From Nonomuraea harbinensis (GTDB lineage Bacteria > Actinomycetota > Actinomycetes > Streptosporangiales > Streptosporangiaceae), in the NCBI RefSeq assembly GCF_019396385.1, contig NZ_JAHKRN010000018.1, positions 89,661-153,660 of the forward strand: DNA of 64,000 bases, given 5' to 3'. Shown piece after piece: positions 24,367 through 34,698 of this stretch. A model generated the notes under the pieces. The model had not been told where the DNA came from, searched no databases, and saw nothing but the letters and a program-made list of their open reading frames with translations. Within the stretch, counting starts at the first letter, position 1. The number at the start of each line of letters is the position of its first letter. The position numbers and the translations under genes are program-made.

Positions 24367-25586
24367 AGCGCCACGCCGAGCAGGGCGTCGGCCAGGTCGC
24401 GGACCAGGGCCGGCGCCGCCCGGTCGCTACCGCCGCCGTCGAGGGCCTCGCCGGCCCACCGGTCGACGGCCGCCACGGCGCCGGGGGCGTCGAGGTCGTC
24501 GGCGAGCCGGTCGCGCACCTCGGCCAGCAACGCCTCCGCGGGCGGCCCGGCGGTCACCGCCACGGCGGAGCGCCAGCGCTCCAGCCTGGCCTCGGCGTCG
24601 GCGAGCAGGTCAGGGGTGTAGTCCCAGTCGGCGCGGTAGTGCCTGCACAGCAGGACGAGCCGGACCGCCATCGGGTCGTGCTCGGCCCGCAGCTTGGAGA
24701 CGAACACCAGGTTGCCCCGCGACTTGGACATCTTCTCGCCGTCGAGGCCGACCATGCCGGCGTGCGTGTAGAAGCGGGCGAACGGCCAATCGCCGGCGGC
24801 CGCGTACCCCTCGGAGGCGCCGCACTCGTGGTGCGGGAAGATCAGGTCGGAGCCGCCGCCGGCCACGTCGAAGCCGGGGCCGAGGTTGTCGAGGGCGATC
24901 GCGGTGCACTCGACGTGCCAGCCGGGCCTGCCGCGGCCCAGCCGCGAGTCCCAGGCGGGCTCGCCGGGCCGCTCGGCCCGCCACAGCAGCCAGTCGAGCG
25001 GGTCCCGCTTGCCGGGCCGCTCCGGATCTCCGCCCCGCTCGGCGGACAGCTCCAGCATCCGCTCCCGCGAGTAGCCGGAGACCTCGCCGTAGCGGGGGGC
25101 GGCGGCCGCGTCGAAGTAGACGTCGCCGTCGAGGGTGTAGGTGACGCCGCGCTCGGCCAGCTCGCCGATCAGCTCCGCCACCCGGCCGACGACCTCGGTG
25201 ACGGCGACGTACTCGCGGGGCGGCAGGATGCGCAGCGCCTCCATGTCGGCGCGGAACAGGTCGGTCTCGCGCTCGGCCAGGCTCTGCCAGTCGACGCCGG
25301 TCTGCTCGGCCCGCTCCAGCAGCGGGTCGTCGACGTCGGTGGCGTTCTGCGTGTAGTGCACGGTGTGGCCGGCGTCGCGCCACATCCGGCCGACCAGGTC
25401 GAAGGCGAGGTAGGTGTTGGCGTGGCCGAGGTGGGTGGCGTCGTAGGGGGTGATGCCGCAGACGTACATCCTCGCGGTCGGCCCGGGATCGGTCTGCCGG
25501 ACCTGCCGGGACGCGGTGTCGTAGAGCCGCAGGGGGACGCTCGCGCCGGGGAGCCTGGGAACGTTGGGGGCGGACCACGATTTCAT
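24363..25586 (-). CDS. mshC: Cysteine:glucosaminyl-inositol ligase of mycothiol synthesis
   Basis: A 407-residue MshC, which joins cysteine to GlcN-inositol using ATP in mycothiol biosynthesis. It has the class I aminoacyl-tRNA synthetase build of its CysRS relatives: zinc-binding MYVCGITPYDATHLGHA (HIGH-like THLGHA), GWHVECTAI, FPHHECGASEGY and KMSKSRGN. The length separates it from CysRS, which carries an additional anticodon domain. It is the last gene of a five-gene leftward operon (phosphatase, DUF3090, SCO1664-like, NRDE, mshC) and starts ten bases after the NRDE stop. Confidence 0.96.
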   Translation of the reverse strand: MKSWSAPNVPRLPGASVPLRLYDTASRQVRQTDPGPTARMYVCGITPYDATHLGHANTYLAFDLVGRMWRDAGHTVHYTQNATDVDDPLLERAEQTGVDWQSLAERETDLFRADMEALRILPPREYVAVTEVVGRVAELIGELAERGVTYTLDGDVYFDAAAAPRYGEVSGYSRERMLELSAERGGDPERPGKRDPLDWLLWRAERPGEPAWDSRLGRGRPGWHVECTAIALDNLGPGFDVAGGGSDLIFPHHECGASEGYAAAGDWPFARFYTHAGMVGLDGEKMSKSRGNLVFVSKLRAEHDPMAVRLVLLCRHYRADWDYTPDLLADAEARLERWRSAVAVTAGPPAEALLAEVRDRLADDLDAPGAVAAVDRWAGEALDGGGSDRAAPALVRDLADALLGVAL

Positions 25587-25596
25587 GTCTTCGAGC

Positions 25597-26247
25597 CTAT
25601 CCGTGCTGATCAGCGGTCATGTCGGTGAACTCGTACGTCACGCCGTCCGGCGCCAGCGTCAGGAGGGTGACGCTGAGGGAGGCGAAGACGCGGCCGTCGG
25701 GCAGCTCGTGCCGGACGATCAGCGCGTCGGGGGCGTCGGAGGGCGGGTCGCGGAGCGGCTCGTGCCAGTCGGCGTCGCCGGCGAACCTCGGCAGGTTGGT
25801 GGTGACGCGCTCGTGGCCGGGGTCGAGCCCGGTGTTGACGATCACGCTGGTGCCGGCGGGAAGCTCGGCGGCTTCGAGCCGGTGCCCGTCCCAGCTGAAG
25901 ACGCGGGCCCCGGACAGGCCGGCGAGCACCAGGTGGAACGGGTCGTAGCGGGTCAGGTCGACGTCCGGCATCTCGCCGGAGGAGACCCCGAGCAGCGGCA
26001 GGTCTCCGCGAGAGAGCTTGCTGATCTCGGGGGCGGGCAGCCCGCGGCCGTTCAGCAGGGCGGCGGCGCGGCGGGCCTGCCGGTCGACCGCGAGCCAGGT
26101 GCCGCCCGCCTTGAGGTCGCGCCCGCCGACGACACCGGGATGGTCGGGCCAGTGTTCGGCCGGGCCTTCCCACGGGCGGTCGGCGAACTCGTCCCTGATG
26201 CCCATCAGGGTCAGGGGCCGACCCGTTCTCACGATCACCGTGCACAT
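25597..26247 (-). CDS. NRDE (TANGO2-like) family protein
   Basis: A 216-residue protein opening MCTVIVRTG, with the nucleophile-like Cys2 exposed after Met removal, as in NRDE/TANGO2 proteins of the Ntn-hydrolase fold. GGRDLKAGGTWLAVDR and SVIVNTGLDP match conserved regions of that family; the usual NRDE block is changed to IRDEF here. Biochemical function is unsettled. It lies 23 bases after the SCO1664-like gene and 10 before mshC. Confidence 0.82.
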   Translation of the reverse strand: MCTVIVRTGRPLTLMGIRDEFADRPWEGPAEHWPDHPGVVGGRDLKAGGTWLAVDRQARRAAALLNGRGLPAPEISKLSRGDLPLLGVSSGEMPDVDLTRYDPFHLVLAGLSGARVFSWDGHRLEAAELPAGTSVIVNTGLDPGHERVTTNLPRFAGDADWHEPLRDPPSDAPDALIVRHELPDGRVFASLSVTLLTLAPDGVTYEFTDMTADQHG

Positions 26248-26270
26248 GCGGCAAAGCGTACAAAACTGCT

Positions 26271-27035
26271 CTAGATGGGCGGCCAGGGGATGGCAGGCCA
26301 GCCCTCGAAGGGATACGGGTGCACGCCGGTGTCGAGCAGCCGCCGCACCCGCTTCCAGGTCGCCTCGACCTCGGCCGTCGTCAGCAGGTCGCGCAGCTTG
26401 CGGCCCAGCGAACCGGAGTCGAGGTCGCGCTCCAGCTTGGCCAGCACGCCCACCGCCTCGCGCGACAGCGGCTTGCCCCGCCACTGCCACAGGACCGTGC
26501 GGAGCTTGTCCTCCACCGCGAAGCAGACGCCGTGGTCGACCCCGTAGACGTGGCCGGTCGGCAGCGGCAGCAGATGGCCGCCCTTGCGGTCGGCGTTGTT
26601 GACCACCGCGTCGAAGATCGCCATCCGGCGCACCACCGGGTTGCGGCTGCGCACCAGCCGCATCAGGTCGATCTCGCGCTCGGTGTCGATCCACAGCTGG
26701 CACATGCCGGGCCCGAACGGCCCTTCGCGGTAGACCGTGGGCGGCACGATGTGCCAGCCGGTCGCCTGGGAGACCTCGTAGGCGGCGACCTCGCGGGCGG
26801 CGAGGGTGCCGTCGGGGAAGTCCCACAGCGGGCGCTCGCCGCGTACCGGCTTGTAGACGCACGCGACCGCGCGCTCGCCCAGCCTGACCGTGCAGTAGAG
26901 GGTCATGTTGGTGGCTTCGACGAGGCGCCCGGCCATCTCCAGGCGGCCGTCACGGAGCAGCTTGAGCGTCTCCTCCTCGTCCATGGCCGAGGGGAGGGCA
27001 GGCCTGACGGCGGGCTCGCTCTCCGGAGCGGTCAT
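26271..27035 (-). CDS. SCO1664-family protein (PI3/4-kinase-like fold)
   Basis: A 254-residue protein of the actinobacterial SCO1664/Rv2133c family. ACVYKPVRGERPLWDFPDGTLAAREVAAYEVSQATGWHIVPPT is the family core with the nucleotide-binding lysine. FDAVVNNADRKGGHLLP and VYGVDHGVCFAVEDKLRTVLWQW look like a catalytic NxxD plus DxG pair of atypical kinases. Substrate unknown. The start overlaps the DUF3090 stop (ATGA). The association with mshC is conserved in mycobacteria (Rv2130c-Rv2135c region). Confidence 0.88.
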   Translation of the reverse strand: MTAPESEPAVRPALPSAMDEEETLKLLRDGRLEMAGRLVEATNMTLYCTVRLGERAVACVYKPVRGERPLWDFPDGTLAAREVAAYEVSQATGWHIVPPTVYREGPFGPGMCQLWIDTEREIDLMRLVRSRNPVVRRMAIFDAVVNNADRKGGHLLPLPTGHVYGVDHGVCFAVEDKLRTVLWQWRGKPLSREAVGVLAKLERDLDSGSLGRKLRDLLTTAEVEATWKRVRRLLDTGVHPYPFEGWPAIPWPPI

Positions 27036-27580
27036 GAAGCCGCCTCACCTCCGCGGTAGCCGTTGAGACGTACGCACACGTGCCCCTCGGCGTCGAGCGG
27101 CTGCCCGCAGAGCGGGCAAGGCGGGCGGCCCGCCGCGACGATGTCCAGCGCCCGCCGGGTGAAGGCCCTGGCGGCGCCGGCGCTGATGCGGACCCGCAGC
27201 ACCGCGGGCTCGGGCGCCCCGAGGTCTTCCTCGTCGACCATCTCCTGGGCCTCGATGACCACCTGCGACCTCTCGGGGTCCCACGCCAGCGCCATCGTGC
27301 CGACCCGGAAGTCCTCGGCGACCGGGACGTCGAGCGGGCCCTCGTCGGCCAGCTCGGCGGGGGCGATGGCGGGCACCTGGGCGGTGCCCCCGCTGCGCCG
27401 CAGCACCTCGTCGAGCAGCTCTTCGAGCCTGCCCGCGAGCGCGGCCACCTGCAGTTTCTCCAGCGCGACCGTGGTCAGTCTGCCCTCGGCCCTGGCCTGG
27501 AGGAAGAAGGCGCGCGCGCCCGGCTGGCCGAGGGCGCCCGCCACGAACCTCTCCGGCGGGTCGTAGTCGAAGACCGGCAT
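27032..27580 (-). CDS. DUF3090 family protein with C-terminal zinc-ribbon motif
   Basis: A 182-residue protein of the Rv2134c/DUF3090 group. The opening FDYDPPERFVAGALGQPGARAFFLQA is diagnostic. The last 30 residues have CPLCGQPLDAEGHVCVR, a CxxC...C zinc-ribbon-like ending. Function is unknown; it always travels with the SCO1664-like gene and the phosphatase. Its stop overlaps the next start, and it begins nine bases after the phosphatase stop. Confidence 0.9.
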   Translation of the reverse strand: MPVFDYDPPERFVAGALGQPGARAFFLQARAEGRLTTVALEKLQVAALAGRLEELLDEVLRRSGGTAQVPAIAPAELADEGPLDVPVAEDFRVGTMALAWDPERSQVVIEAQEMVDEEDLGAPEPAVLRVRISAGAARAFTRRALDIVAAGRPPCPLCGQPLDAEGHVCVRLNGYRGGEAAS

Positions 27581-27589
27581 AGCCTGACC

Positions 27590-28276
27590 TTACGTGGTCC
27601 CGGGCCCGCCGCCGACGGCGGCATCGCTCCCGGTGGAGTTTTCTCCCCCGTCTTTCTCCTCCGAATCCTCAGAAAGCTTCAATTCCCCCATATCGTTAAG
27701 TTTGAGAACAAAGGGACGCAAGGGGGCATAGCGAATAACGGTGAGAGCGGCCGGATCAGCGGTTATCCGCTGAAACTGATCGAGGTGGAGCCCCAGCGCG
27801 TCCGCGACGATCGCCTTGATCACGTCTCCGTGGCTGCAGGCGAGGTAGACAGCCTTCTCCCCCAGACGTCGATTCCAGCCCCGGATGGCGGCGACGGCGC
27901 GGTACTGCATGGCGGTCATCGCCTCCCCGCCGGGGAAGACCGCCGCGCTCGGGTGGGCCTGCACCACCGGCCAGAGCGGATCCTTGGCCAGCTCCTTCAG
28001 CTCGCGCCCGGTCCAGTCGCCGTAGTCGCACTCCAGCAGCCGCTCGTCGGTCTCGACGGGCAGGCCGCGGCCCGCGGCGACGGTTTCGGCGGTCTCGCGG
28101 CAGCGCTCCAGCGGGCTGGAGACGATGGCGTCGAGGCGGACGCCGGCGATCCGCTCGGCCAGCGCGGCGGCCTGCGCCCGGCCGGCGTCGCTGAGGTGAA
28201 CTCCAGGTGTGCGGCCGGCCAGGACCGGCCCGGTCAGATCGGTCAGCCCGTGACGGGCCAATAGCAGCGTCGTCAT
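27590..28276 (-). CDS. Histidine phosphatase (MSMEG_4193/Rv2135c type)
   Basis: A 228-residue phosphoglycerate-mutase-like phosphatase. LLLARHGLTDLTGPVLAGRTPG gives the catalytic RHG; SSPLERCRETAETVA, the acid DYGDWTG and CSHGDVIKA complete the active site. The C-terminal 30 residues are an acidic Gly/Ser/Glu tail of low complexity. It is the first gene of the mshC operon and divergent from the aldo/keto reductase, sharing a 65-base promoter gap. The substrate is unknown, though the mycobacterial homologue is an acid phosphatase. Confidence 0.92.
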   Translation of the reverse strand: MTTLLLARHGLTDLTGPVLAGRTPGVHLSDAGRAQAAALAERIAGVRLDAIVSSPLERCRETAETVAAGRGLPVETDERLLECDYGDWTGRELKELAKDPLWPVVQAHPSAAVFPGGEAMTAMQYRAVAAIRGWNRRLGEKAVYLACSHGDVIKAIVADALGLHLDQFQRITADPAALTVIRYAPLRPFVLKLNDMGELKLSEDSEEKDGGENSTGSDAAVGGGPGTT

Positions 28277-28341
28277 CCACCCAAGTGTCGCAGGCGTCTG
28301 TCGCGGTGTTTCACGGCCCCGAGCGGTAATCTGGCGGGATC

Positions 28342-29289
28342 ATGGAGCAGCGTTATGTCGGCCGCAGCGGCCTGTCGGTGTCCCGGCTGGGCCTCGGCAC
28401 GATGACGTGGGGGCGTGACACCGACGCCGACGACGCGGCGGCCCAGCTCGGGATGTTCCTCGACGCGGGCGGCACCCTCGTCGACACGGCCGACGTCTAC
28501 ACCGGCGGCGACGCCGAGCGGGTGCTCGGCCGACTGCTGCGCGACCAGGTGCCGCGCGAGGAGCTGGTGATCTCCACCAAGGCCGTGGTGACGCCGATGG
28601 GCCACCGGCAGCGCGACGCCTCCCGGCGCCACCTCATCGCCGCGGTCGACGCCTCGCTGAGCCGGCTCGGCGTCGACTACGTCGACCTGTGGCAGCTGCA
28701 CACCTACGACGCGGAGGTCCCGCTCGACGAGACGCTGGCCGCGGTCGACACCATCGTCTCCTCCGGCCGGGCGCTCTACGCGGGCGTGTGCGACTACACC
28801 GGCTGGCAGCTCGCCGCGGCCTCGGTGACGCAGCGGGTGATCCCGGGCCGGGCGCCGATCACCTCGGTGCAGACCGAATACTCCCTGCTGGCCCGCGACG
28901 CCGAGCGCGAGCTGCTGCCTGCCGCCCACCACATGGGCGTGGGCGTGCTGGCCTGGTCGCCGCTGGGCCGCGGGGTGCTGACCGGCAAGTACCGCACCGG
29001 CATCCCCGCCGACTCGCGGGCCGCCACCCCTCACTTCGCCGACTTCGTCCGCCCGTACCTCGACGACAGGAGCCGCAGCGTGGTCGAGTCCGTCGTGACG
29101 GCGGCCGAAGGGCTGGGCGTCTCGGCGACGGCGGTGGCGCTGTCGTGGGTCCGCGACCAGCCGGGGGTCGCCTCGGCGATCGTCGGCGCCCGCACGCTCG
29201 CGCAGCTCAAAGGCACGCTGCTCGCAGAAGACCTGGAGCTCCCGATCGAGATCCGAGAGGCCCTTGATGACGTCTCGTCCCCCGAATGA
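28342..29289 (+). CDS. Aldo/keto reductase
   Basis: A 315-residue NADPH-dependent AKR of the YajO/Tas-like group. The catalytic tetrad is complete: Asp48 and Tyr53 in VDTADVYTGGDAE, Lys80 in VISTKAV and His120 in DLWQLHTYD. The C-terminal SAIVGARTLAQLKGTL binds the cofactor phosphate. It has no obvious pathway partner and is divergently transcribed from the mshC operon. Confidence 0.94.
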   Translation: MEQRYVGRSGLSVSRLGLGTMTWGRDTDADDAAAQLGMFLDAGGTLVDTADVYTGGDAERVLGRLLRDQVPREELVISTKAVVTPMGHRQRDASRRHLIAAVDASLSRLGVDYVDLWQLHTYDAEVPLDETLAAVDTIVSSGRALYAGVCDYTGWQLAAASVTQRVIPGRAPITSVQTEYSLLARDAERELLPAAHHMGVGVLAWSPLGRGVLTGKYRTGIPADSRAATPHFADFVRPYLDDRSRSVVESVVTAAEGLGVSATAVALSWVRDQPGVASAIVGARTLAQLKGTLLAEDLELPIEIREALDDVSSPE

Positions 29290-29413
29290 CGAACGAGAGC
29301 CTCGCTCGCGTGTTACTAGTCGATACCGAATCGCAACTTTACCCCGAAAAACCCTGCGTCGTCTGGCCTGTGTCCATAAGGATTTTCCTCGGAAGCGACG
29401 CGGGAGGGGACGG

Positions 29414-30295
29414 ATGGGGAGCAGAACCGCGATCTCGGCTGGGATCCTCGCGGTGTCGATGGTGACGCTTCCCGTCGTCGCCGCCGCCCCGGCGGGGGCC
29501 CAGGTCCTCGACTGCGAGCACGGCGGGGGCGGCCTGCTCTCGGGCCTGACCGACGGCCTCTGCGACACCGTGGGCGCCGTGACCGGCACGGTCGACAAGC
29601 TGACCGGCGGGCTCACCGAACCTCTCACCGAAGGACTCGGCAAGACCACCGACAAGGTGCTCGGCACCGTCGGCGAGGCCGTGCCGACCGCCGCGCCGCG
29701 TTCGTCGGCCGAGCCTTCCGCCGACGCCAAGCCCTCCGCCAAGCCCAAGAAGACCCTGCTGCCCGAGCCGCTCAGCGACGTCTGCCTGCCGGGCCTCGCC
29801 TGCGAGGGCGAGGGCCTGCTGGAGGAGACGCTCCGCCCCACGCCCGAGACCACCGGGCGTACGACGCCCGAGCCCGAGCCCGAGCGGGAGCGCGAGGAGC
29901 GCCGCCGCGACCCGGACGACCGGGACCGCGAGGACGATCGGGAGGAGGCGGACGCGGCGCCCACCACCTGGCCGACGCAGCCGCCCGCCCGCGAGACGCA
30001 CTCCGTCGACGGCAGCGAGGAGCCGGTCACCGACGACCCGGCGGCCGACCCCGAAGACCTGCGCATCGACCTGCTGTGGCCGGACCCGTTCACCGACAAG
30101 CTGCCCCTTCAGGTGGGCAGGGAGCCGGTGGTGCGGCCGGTGGCGAAGGCCTCCGACGTGGTGGGCACCACGCTGACCGTGGTGCTGCTCGCCACGGCGG
30201 TCCTGGCCAGCCGCGTGGTGCAGCAGCGCAGGCGCCGGAGCGAGCAGCACGAGTCGATCCCCTTCGAGCCGGCGGGGCGGCACCGGCTCGCCTGA
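29414..30295 (+). CDS. Secreted, membrane-anchored low-complexity protein
   Basis: A 293-residue protein of unknown function. A signal peptide (about 1-30, ending PAGAQ) leads to a Gly/Leu/Thr region with LTGGLTEPLTEGLGKTTDKVLG amphipathic repeats. Next come a Pro/Ala/Lys stretch, two CLPGLACEGEG cysteines, and then a long charged run of Glu/Arg/Asp near residues 153-180. A hydrophobic helix near 255-272 (VVGTTLTVVLLATAVLAS) is followed by a basic tail, so the bulk should face outside. The ATG at 29414 is preceded by GGGAGGGGA. It converges on fabI with only three bases between the stops. Confidence 0.8.
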   Translation: MGSRTAISAGILAVSMVTLPVVAAAPAGAQVLDCEHGGGGLLSGLTDGLCDTVGAVTGTVDKLTGGLTEPLTEGLGKTTDKVLGTVGEAVPTAAPRSSAEPSADAKPSAKPKKTLLPEPLSDVCLPGLACEGEGLLEETLRPTPETTGRTTPEPEPEREREERRRDPDDRDREDDREEADAAPTTWPTQPPARETHSVDGSEEPVTDDPAADPEDLRIDLLWPDPFTDKLPLQVGREPVVRPVAKASDVVGTTLTVVLLATAVLASRVVQQRRRRSEQHESIPFEPAGRHRLA

Positions 30296-30298
30296 GGG

Positions 30299-31063
30299 TC
30301 AGCCGCCGATCGCGTGGACGCCGCCGTCGACGTGCACGATCTCGCCGGTGGTGGCCGGGAACCAGTCGGACATCAGCGCCACGCAGGCGCGGGCGGCCGG
30401 CACCGTGTCGGCGAGGTCCCAGCCGAGCGGGGCCCTGTCGGGCCAGCTGTCCTCGAACTCCTTGAAGCCCGGGATCGACTTGGCGGCCATGGTGCGCAGC
30501 GGCCCGGCGGCCACGAGGTTGACGCGGATGCCGTGCTTGCCGAGGTCGCGGGCGAGGTAGCGGTTGCACGACTCGAGGCCGGCCTTGGCCACGCCCATCC
30601 AGTCGTAGACCGGCCAGGCCTTGGTGGCGTCGAAGTCGAGGCCGACGACCGCGCCGCCGTCCTTCATGAGCGGCAGGCAGGCCACCGCGAGCGCCTTGTA
30701 GGAGTAGGTCGACACGTGCAGGGCGGTGGCGACGTCCTCCCACGAGGTGTTGAGGAAGTTGCCGCCGAGCGCCGTCTGCGGGGCGAAGCCGATGGAGTGG
30801 ACCACCCCGTCGAGGCCCTCGACGTGCTCGCCCACCCGGGCGGCGAGCGTGTCGAGGTGGTCGGTGTCCTGCACGTCGAGCTCCAGGACCGGAGCGGGAT
30901 CGGGCAGCCGCTTGGCGATCCGCTCGACCAGGCTCAGCCGGCCGAACCCGGTGAGGACGACGGTCGCGCCCTCCTCCTGCGCCAGCTTGGCGACCGAGAA
31001 CGCGATGGACGCGTCGGTCAGCACGCCCGTCACGAGGATCCGCTTGCCTTCGAGTATGCCCAC
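30299..31063 (-). CDS. fabI: Enoyl-ACP reductase (InhA/FabI family)
   Basis: A 254-residue NADH-dependent enoyl reductase, the last step of fatty-acid elongation. It has LVTGVLTDASIAFSVAKLAQEEGA as the cofactor loop, the atypical Tyr153-x6-Lys160 pair in PVYDWMGVAKAGLES, and the substrate-loop region LVAAGPLRTMAAKSIPGF. The sequence is closest to mycobacterial InhA in my reading. The GTG start lies one base past the fabG stop, so the two form a FAS-II reductase pair, as mabA-inhA in mycobacteria. Confidence 0.95.
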   Translation of the reverse strand: MGILEGKRILVTGVLTDASIAFSVAKLAQEEGATVVLTGFGRLSLVERIAKRLPDPAPVLELDVQDTDHLDTLAARVGEHVEGLDGVVHSIGFAPQTALGGNFLNTSWEDVATALHVSTYSYKALAVACLPLMKDGGAVVGLDFDATKAWPVYDWMGVAKAGLESCNRYLARDLGKHGIRVNLVAAGPLRTMAAKSIPGFKEFEDSWPDRAPLGWDLADTVPAARACVALMSDWFPATTGEIVHVDGGVHAIGG

Positions 31064-31064
31064 G

Positions 31065-31760
31065 TCAGTGCCCCATTCCCAGACCGCCGTCGACGGGGAT
31101 CACGGCCCCGGTGATGTAGGAGGCGTCGTCGCTCGCCACGAAGCGGACGACGCGCGCGACCTCCTCGGGAGACGCCTGGCGCCCGAGGGGGATGTTCTTG
31201 ACGATCGCCTCGGTGTCGAGCTCGGCCGTCATGTCGGTGGCCACGAACCCGGGCGAGACCACGTTGACCGTGATGCCGCGCGAGCCGTACTCGCGGGCCA
31301 TGGAACGGGCGAAGCCGATCAGACCGGCCTTGGAGGCGGCGTAGTTGGTCTGGCCGGCCTGGCCGAGCAGGCCGATCACGGAGGAGACGAGGATGACGCG
31401 GCCGCGCTTGAGCCGCATCATGGGCCGGATGGCCCGCTTGGCGACGCGGTAGGCGCCGGTGAGGTTGGCGTCGATGACGTCGGTGAAGGTCTCCTCCTTC
31501 ATCATCGCCAGCAGGGTGTCCTTGGTGATGCCGGCGTTGGAGACGAGGACCTCGACCGGGCCCTGCTCCGCCTCGACCTTGTCGAAGGCGGCCTCGACCT
31601 CGGCCATGCTGGTCACGTCGCACCGGACCCCGAACAGCCCTTCCGGCGGCTCCCCCGAGCGGTAGGTGACGGCGACGGCGTCGCCGGCGGCGGCGAGTTC
31701 ACGGGCGATCGCGAGGCCTATGCCGCGATTGCCTCCGGTGACGAGTACAGAGCGTGCCAT
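31065..31760 (-). CDS. fabG: 3-oxoacyl-ACP reductase (MabA/FabG family)
   Basis: A 231-residue classical SDR that reduces beta-ketoacyl-ACP. LVTGGNRGIGLAIA (7-20) binds NADPH; VSNAGITKD, VILVSSVIG (Ser126/127) and NYAASKAGLIGF (Tyr140, Lys144) complete the site. FVASDDASYITGAVIPVDGGLGMGH is the usual FabG ending. It is the first gene of the fabG-fabI pair and divergent from tldD. Confidence 0.95.
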   Translation of the reverse strand: MARSVLVTGGNRGIGLAIARELAAAGDAVAVTYRSGEPPEGLFGVRCDVTSMAEVEAAFDKVEAEQGPVEVLVSNAGITKDTLLAMMKEETFTDVIDANLTGAYRVAKRAIRPMMRLKRGRVILVSSVIGLLGQAGQTNYAASKAGLIGFARSMAREYGSRGITVNVVSPGFVATDMTAELDTEAIVKNIPLGRQASPEEVARVVRFVASDDASYITGAVIPVDGGLGMGH

Positions 31761-31837
31761 GACACCAGACGCTATCGGCTACCCGCCGGTACCCGCTTAT
31801 CCGGGGGACACAAGATCACGGGGTTAGGATCGTGGAC

Positions 31838-33327
<1,490 letters not shown>

Positions 33328-33331
<4 letters not shown>

Positions 33332-34698
33332 CTCCCCAGCAGATGGTGGAGAAGGCGCTGGAGCTCTCCACGGCCGACGGGTGCGTGGTGCTGGCCGACG
33401 AGCAGTCCACGGCCAACCTGCGTTTCGCCGGCAACACGCTGACCACCAACGGGGTGGCGCGCTCCAGCCGGCTCACGGTGATCTCGGTGGCCGGGCAGGG
33501 CGTCGGCGTGGTGTCGCGCGCCGCCGTCCGCCCTGACCAGCTCGCCGACGTGGTGGCCGCCGCCGACGCGGCGGCGCGCGACGCCCGGCCCGCCGAGGAC
33601 GCCCGCGAGCTGGTGTCCGGGGCGCCCGCCAGCCCGTCCTGGGACGAGCCGGTGCCGCCGACCGGCATCGACGTGTTCGCGGACTTCGCGCCCGCGCTCG
33701 GCGAGGCGTTCTCGGCCGCCGCGTCGGGCGGCAGGAAGCTGTACGGGTTCGCCGAGCACACGCTCACCTCGACCTTCCTCGGCAGCTCCGCTGGGCTGCG
33801 GCTGCGCCACGACCAGCCGACCGGCAGGCTGGAGCTCAACGCCAAGTCCGAGGACCTCAAGCGCTCGGCGTGGACCGGCGTGGCCACCCGCGACTTCACC
33901 GACGTGGACGTCGCCGCCCTCGACTCCGGGCTGGCGCGGCGGCTCGACTGGGCCAAGACGCGGGTCGACCTGCCCGCGGGCCGCTACGAGACGCTGCTGC
34001 CGCCGACGGCGGTGGCCGACCTGATGGTCTACCTCTTCTGGTCCGCGGGCGCCAGGGACGCCGTGGACGGCCGCTCGGTGTTCGCCAGGCCGGGCGGCGG
34101 CACCAGGGTGGGCGAGCAGCTCGCCACGGTGCCCGTGACGCTCTCCAGCGACCCCGCGGCCGACGGCATCGCCTGCTCGCCGTTCGTGACGGCGCACTCC
34201 TCCGGCCGGCAGAGCTCGGTGTTCGACAACGGGCTGCCGCTGTCGTCCACCGACTGGATCCGTGAGGGGCGGCTGGAGGCGCTGCTGCAGACCCGCTACT
34301 CGGCCGAGCTGAGCGGGCTGCCGGTGACGCCCGCCATCGACAACCTGATCATGAAGGGCCCCGGGGAGGGCCGCTCGCTGGACGACATGATCGCCTCCAC
34401 CAAGCACGGGCTGCTGCTGACCTGCCTGTGGTACATCCGCGAGGTCGACCCGCAGACGCTGCTGCTGACCGGGCTCACCCGCGACGGCGTCTACCTGGTC
34501 GAGCACGGCGAGGTGGTGGGCGAGGTCAACAACTTCCGGTTCAACGAGAGCCCGGTCGACCTGCTGGGCCGGCTGAGCGAGGTGGGCGGCGCCCGGCAGA
34601 CGCTGGCGCGTGAGTGGGGCGACTACTTCACCCGCACCGTCATGCCCGCCGTGCGGGTGCCGGACTTCAACATGTCGACGGTCAGCCAGGCGAGCTGA
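33328..34698 (+). CDS. pmbA: TldE/PmbA partner subunit
   Basis: A 456-residue TldE (PmbA), the non-metal partner of TldD. The family core is seen in LLPPTAVADLMVYLFWSAGARDAVDGRS, GTRVGEQLATVPVTLSSDP and NLIMKGPGEGRSLDDMIASTKHGLLLTCLWYIREVD. HExxxH is absent, as expected. The GTG start at 33328 has an AGGAGG ribosome site and overlaps the TldD stop. Its last 17 bases overlap the convergent hydrolase gene. Confidence 0.95.
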
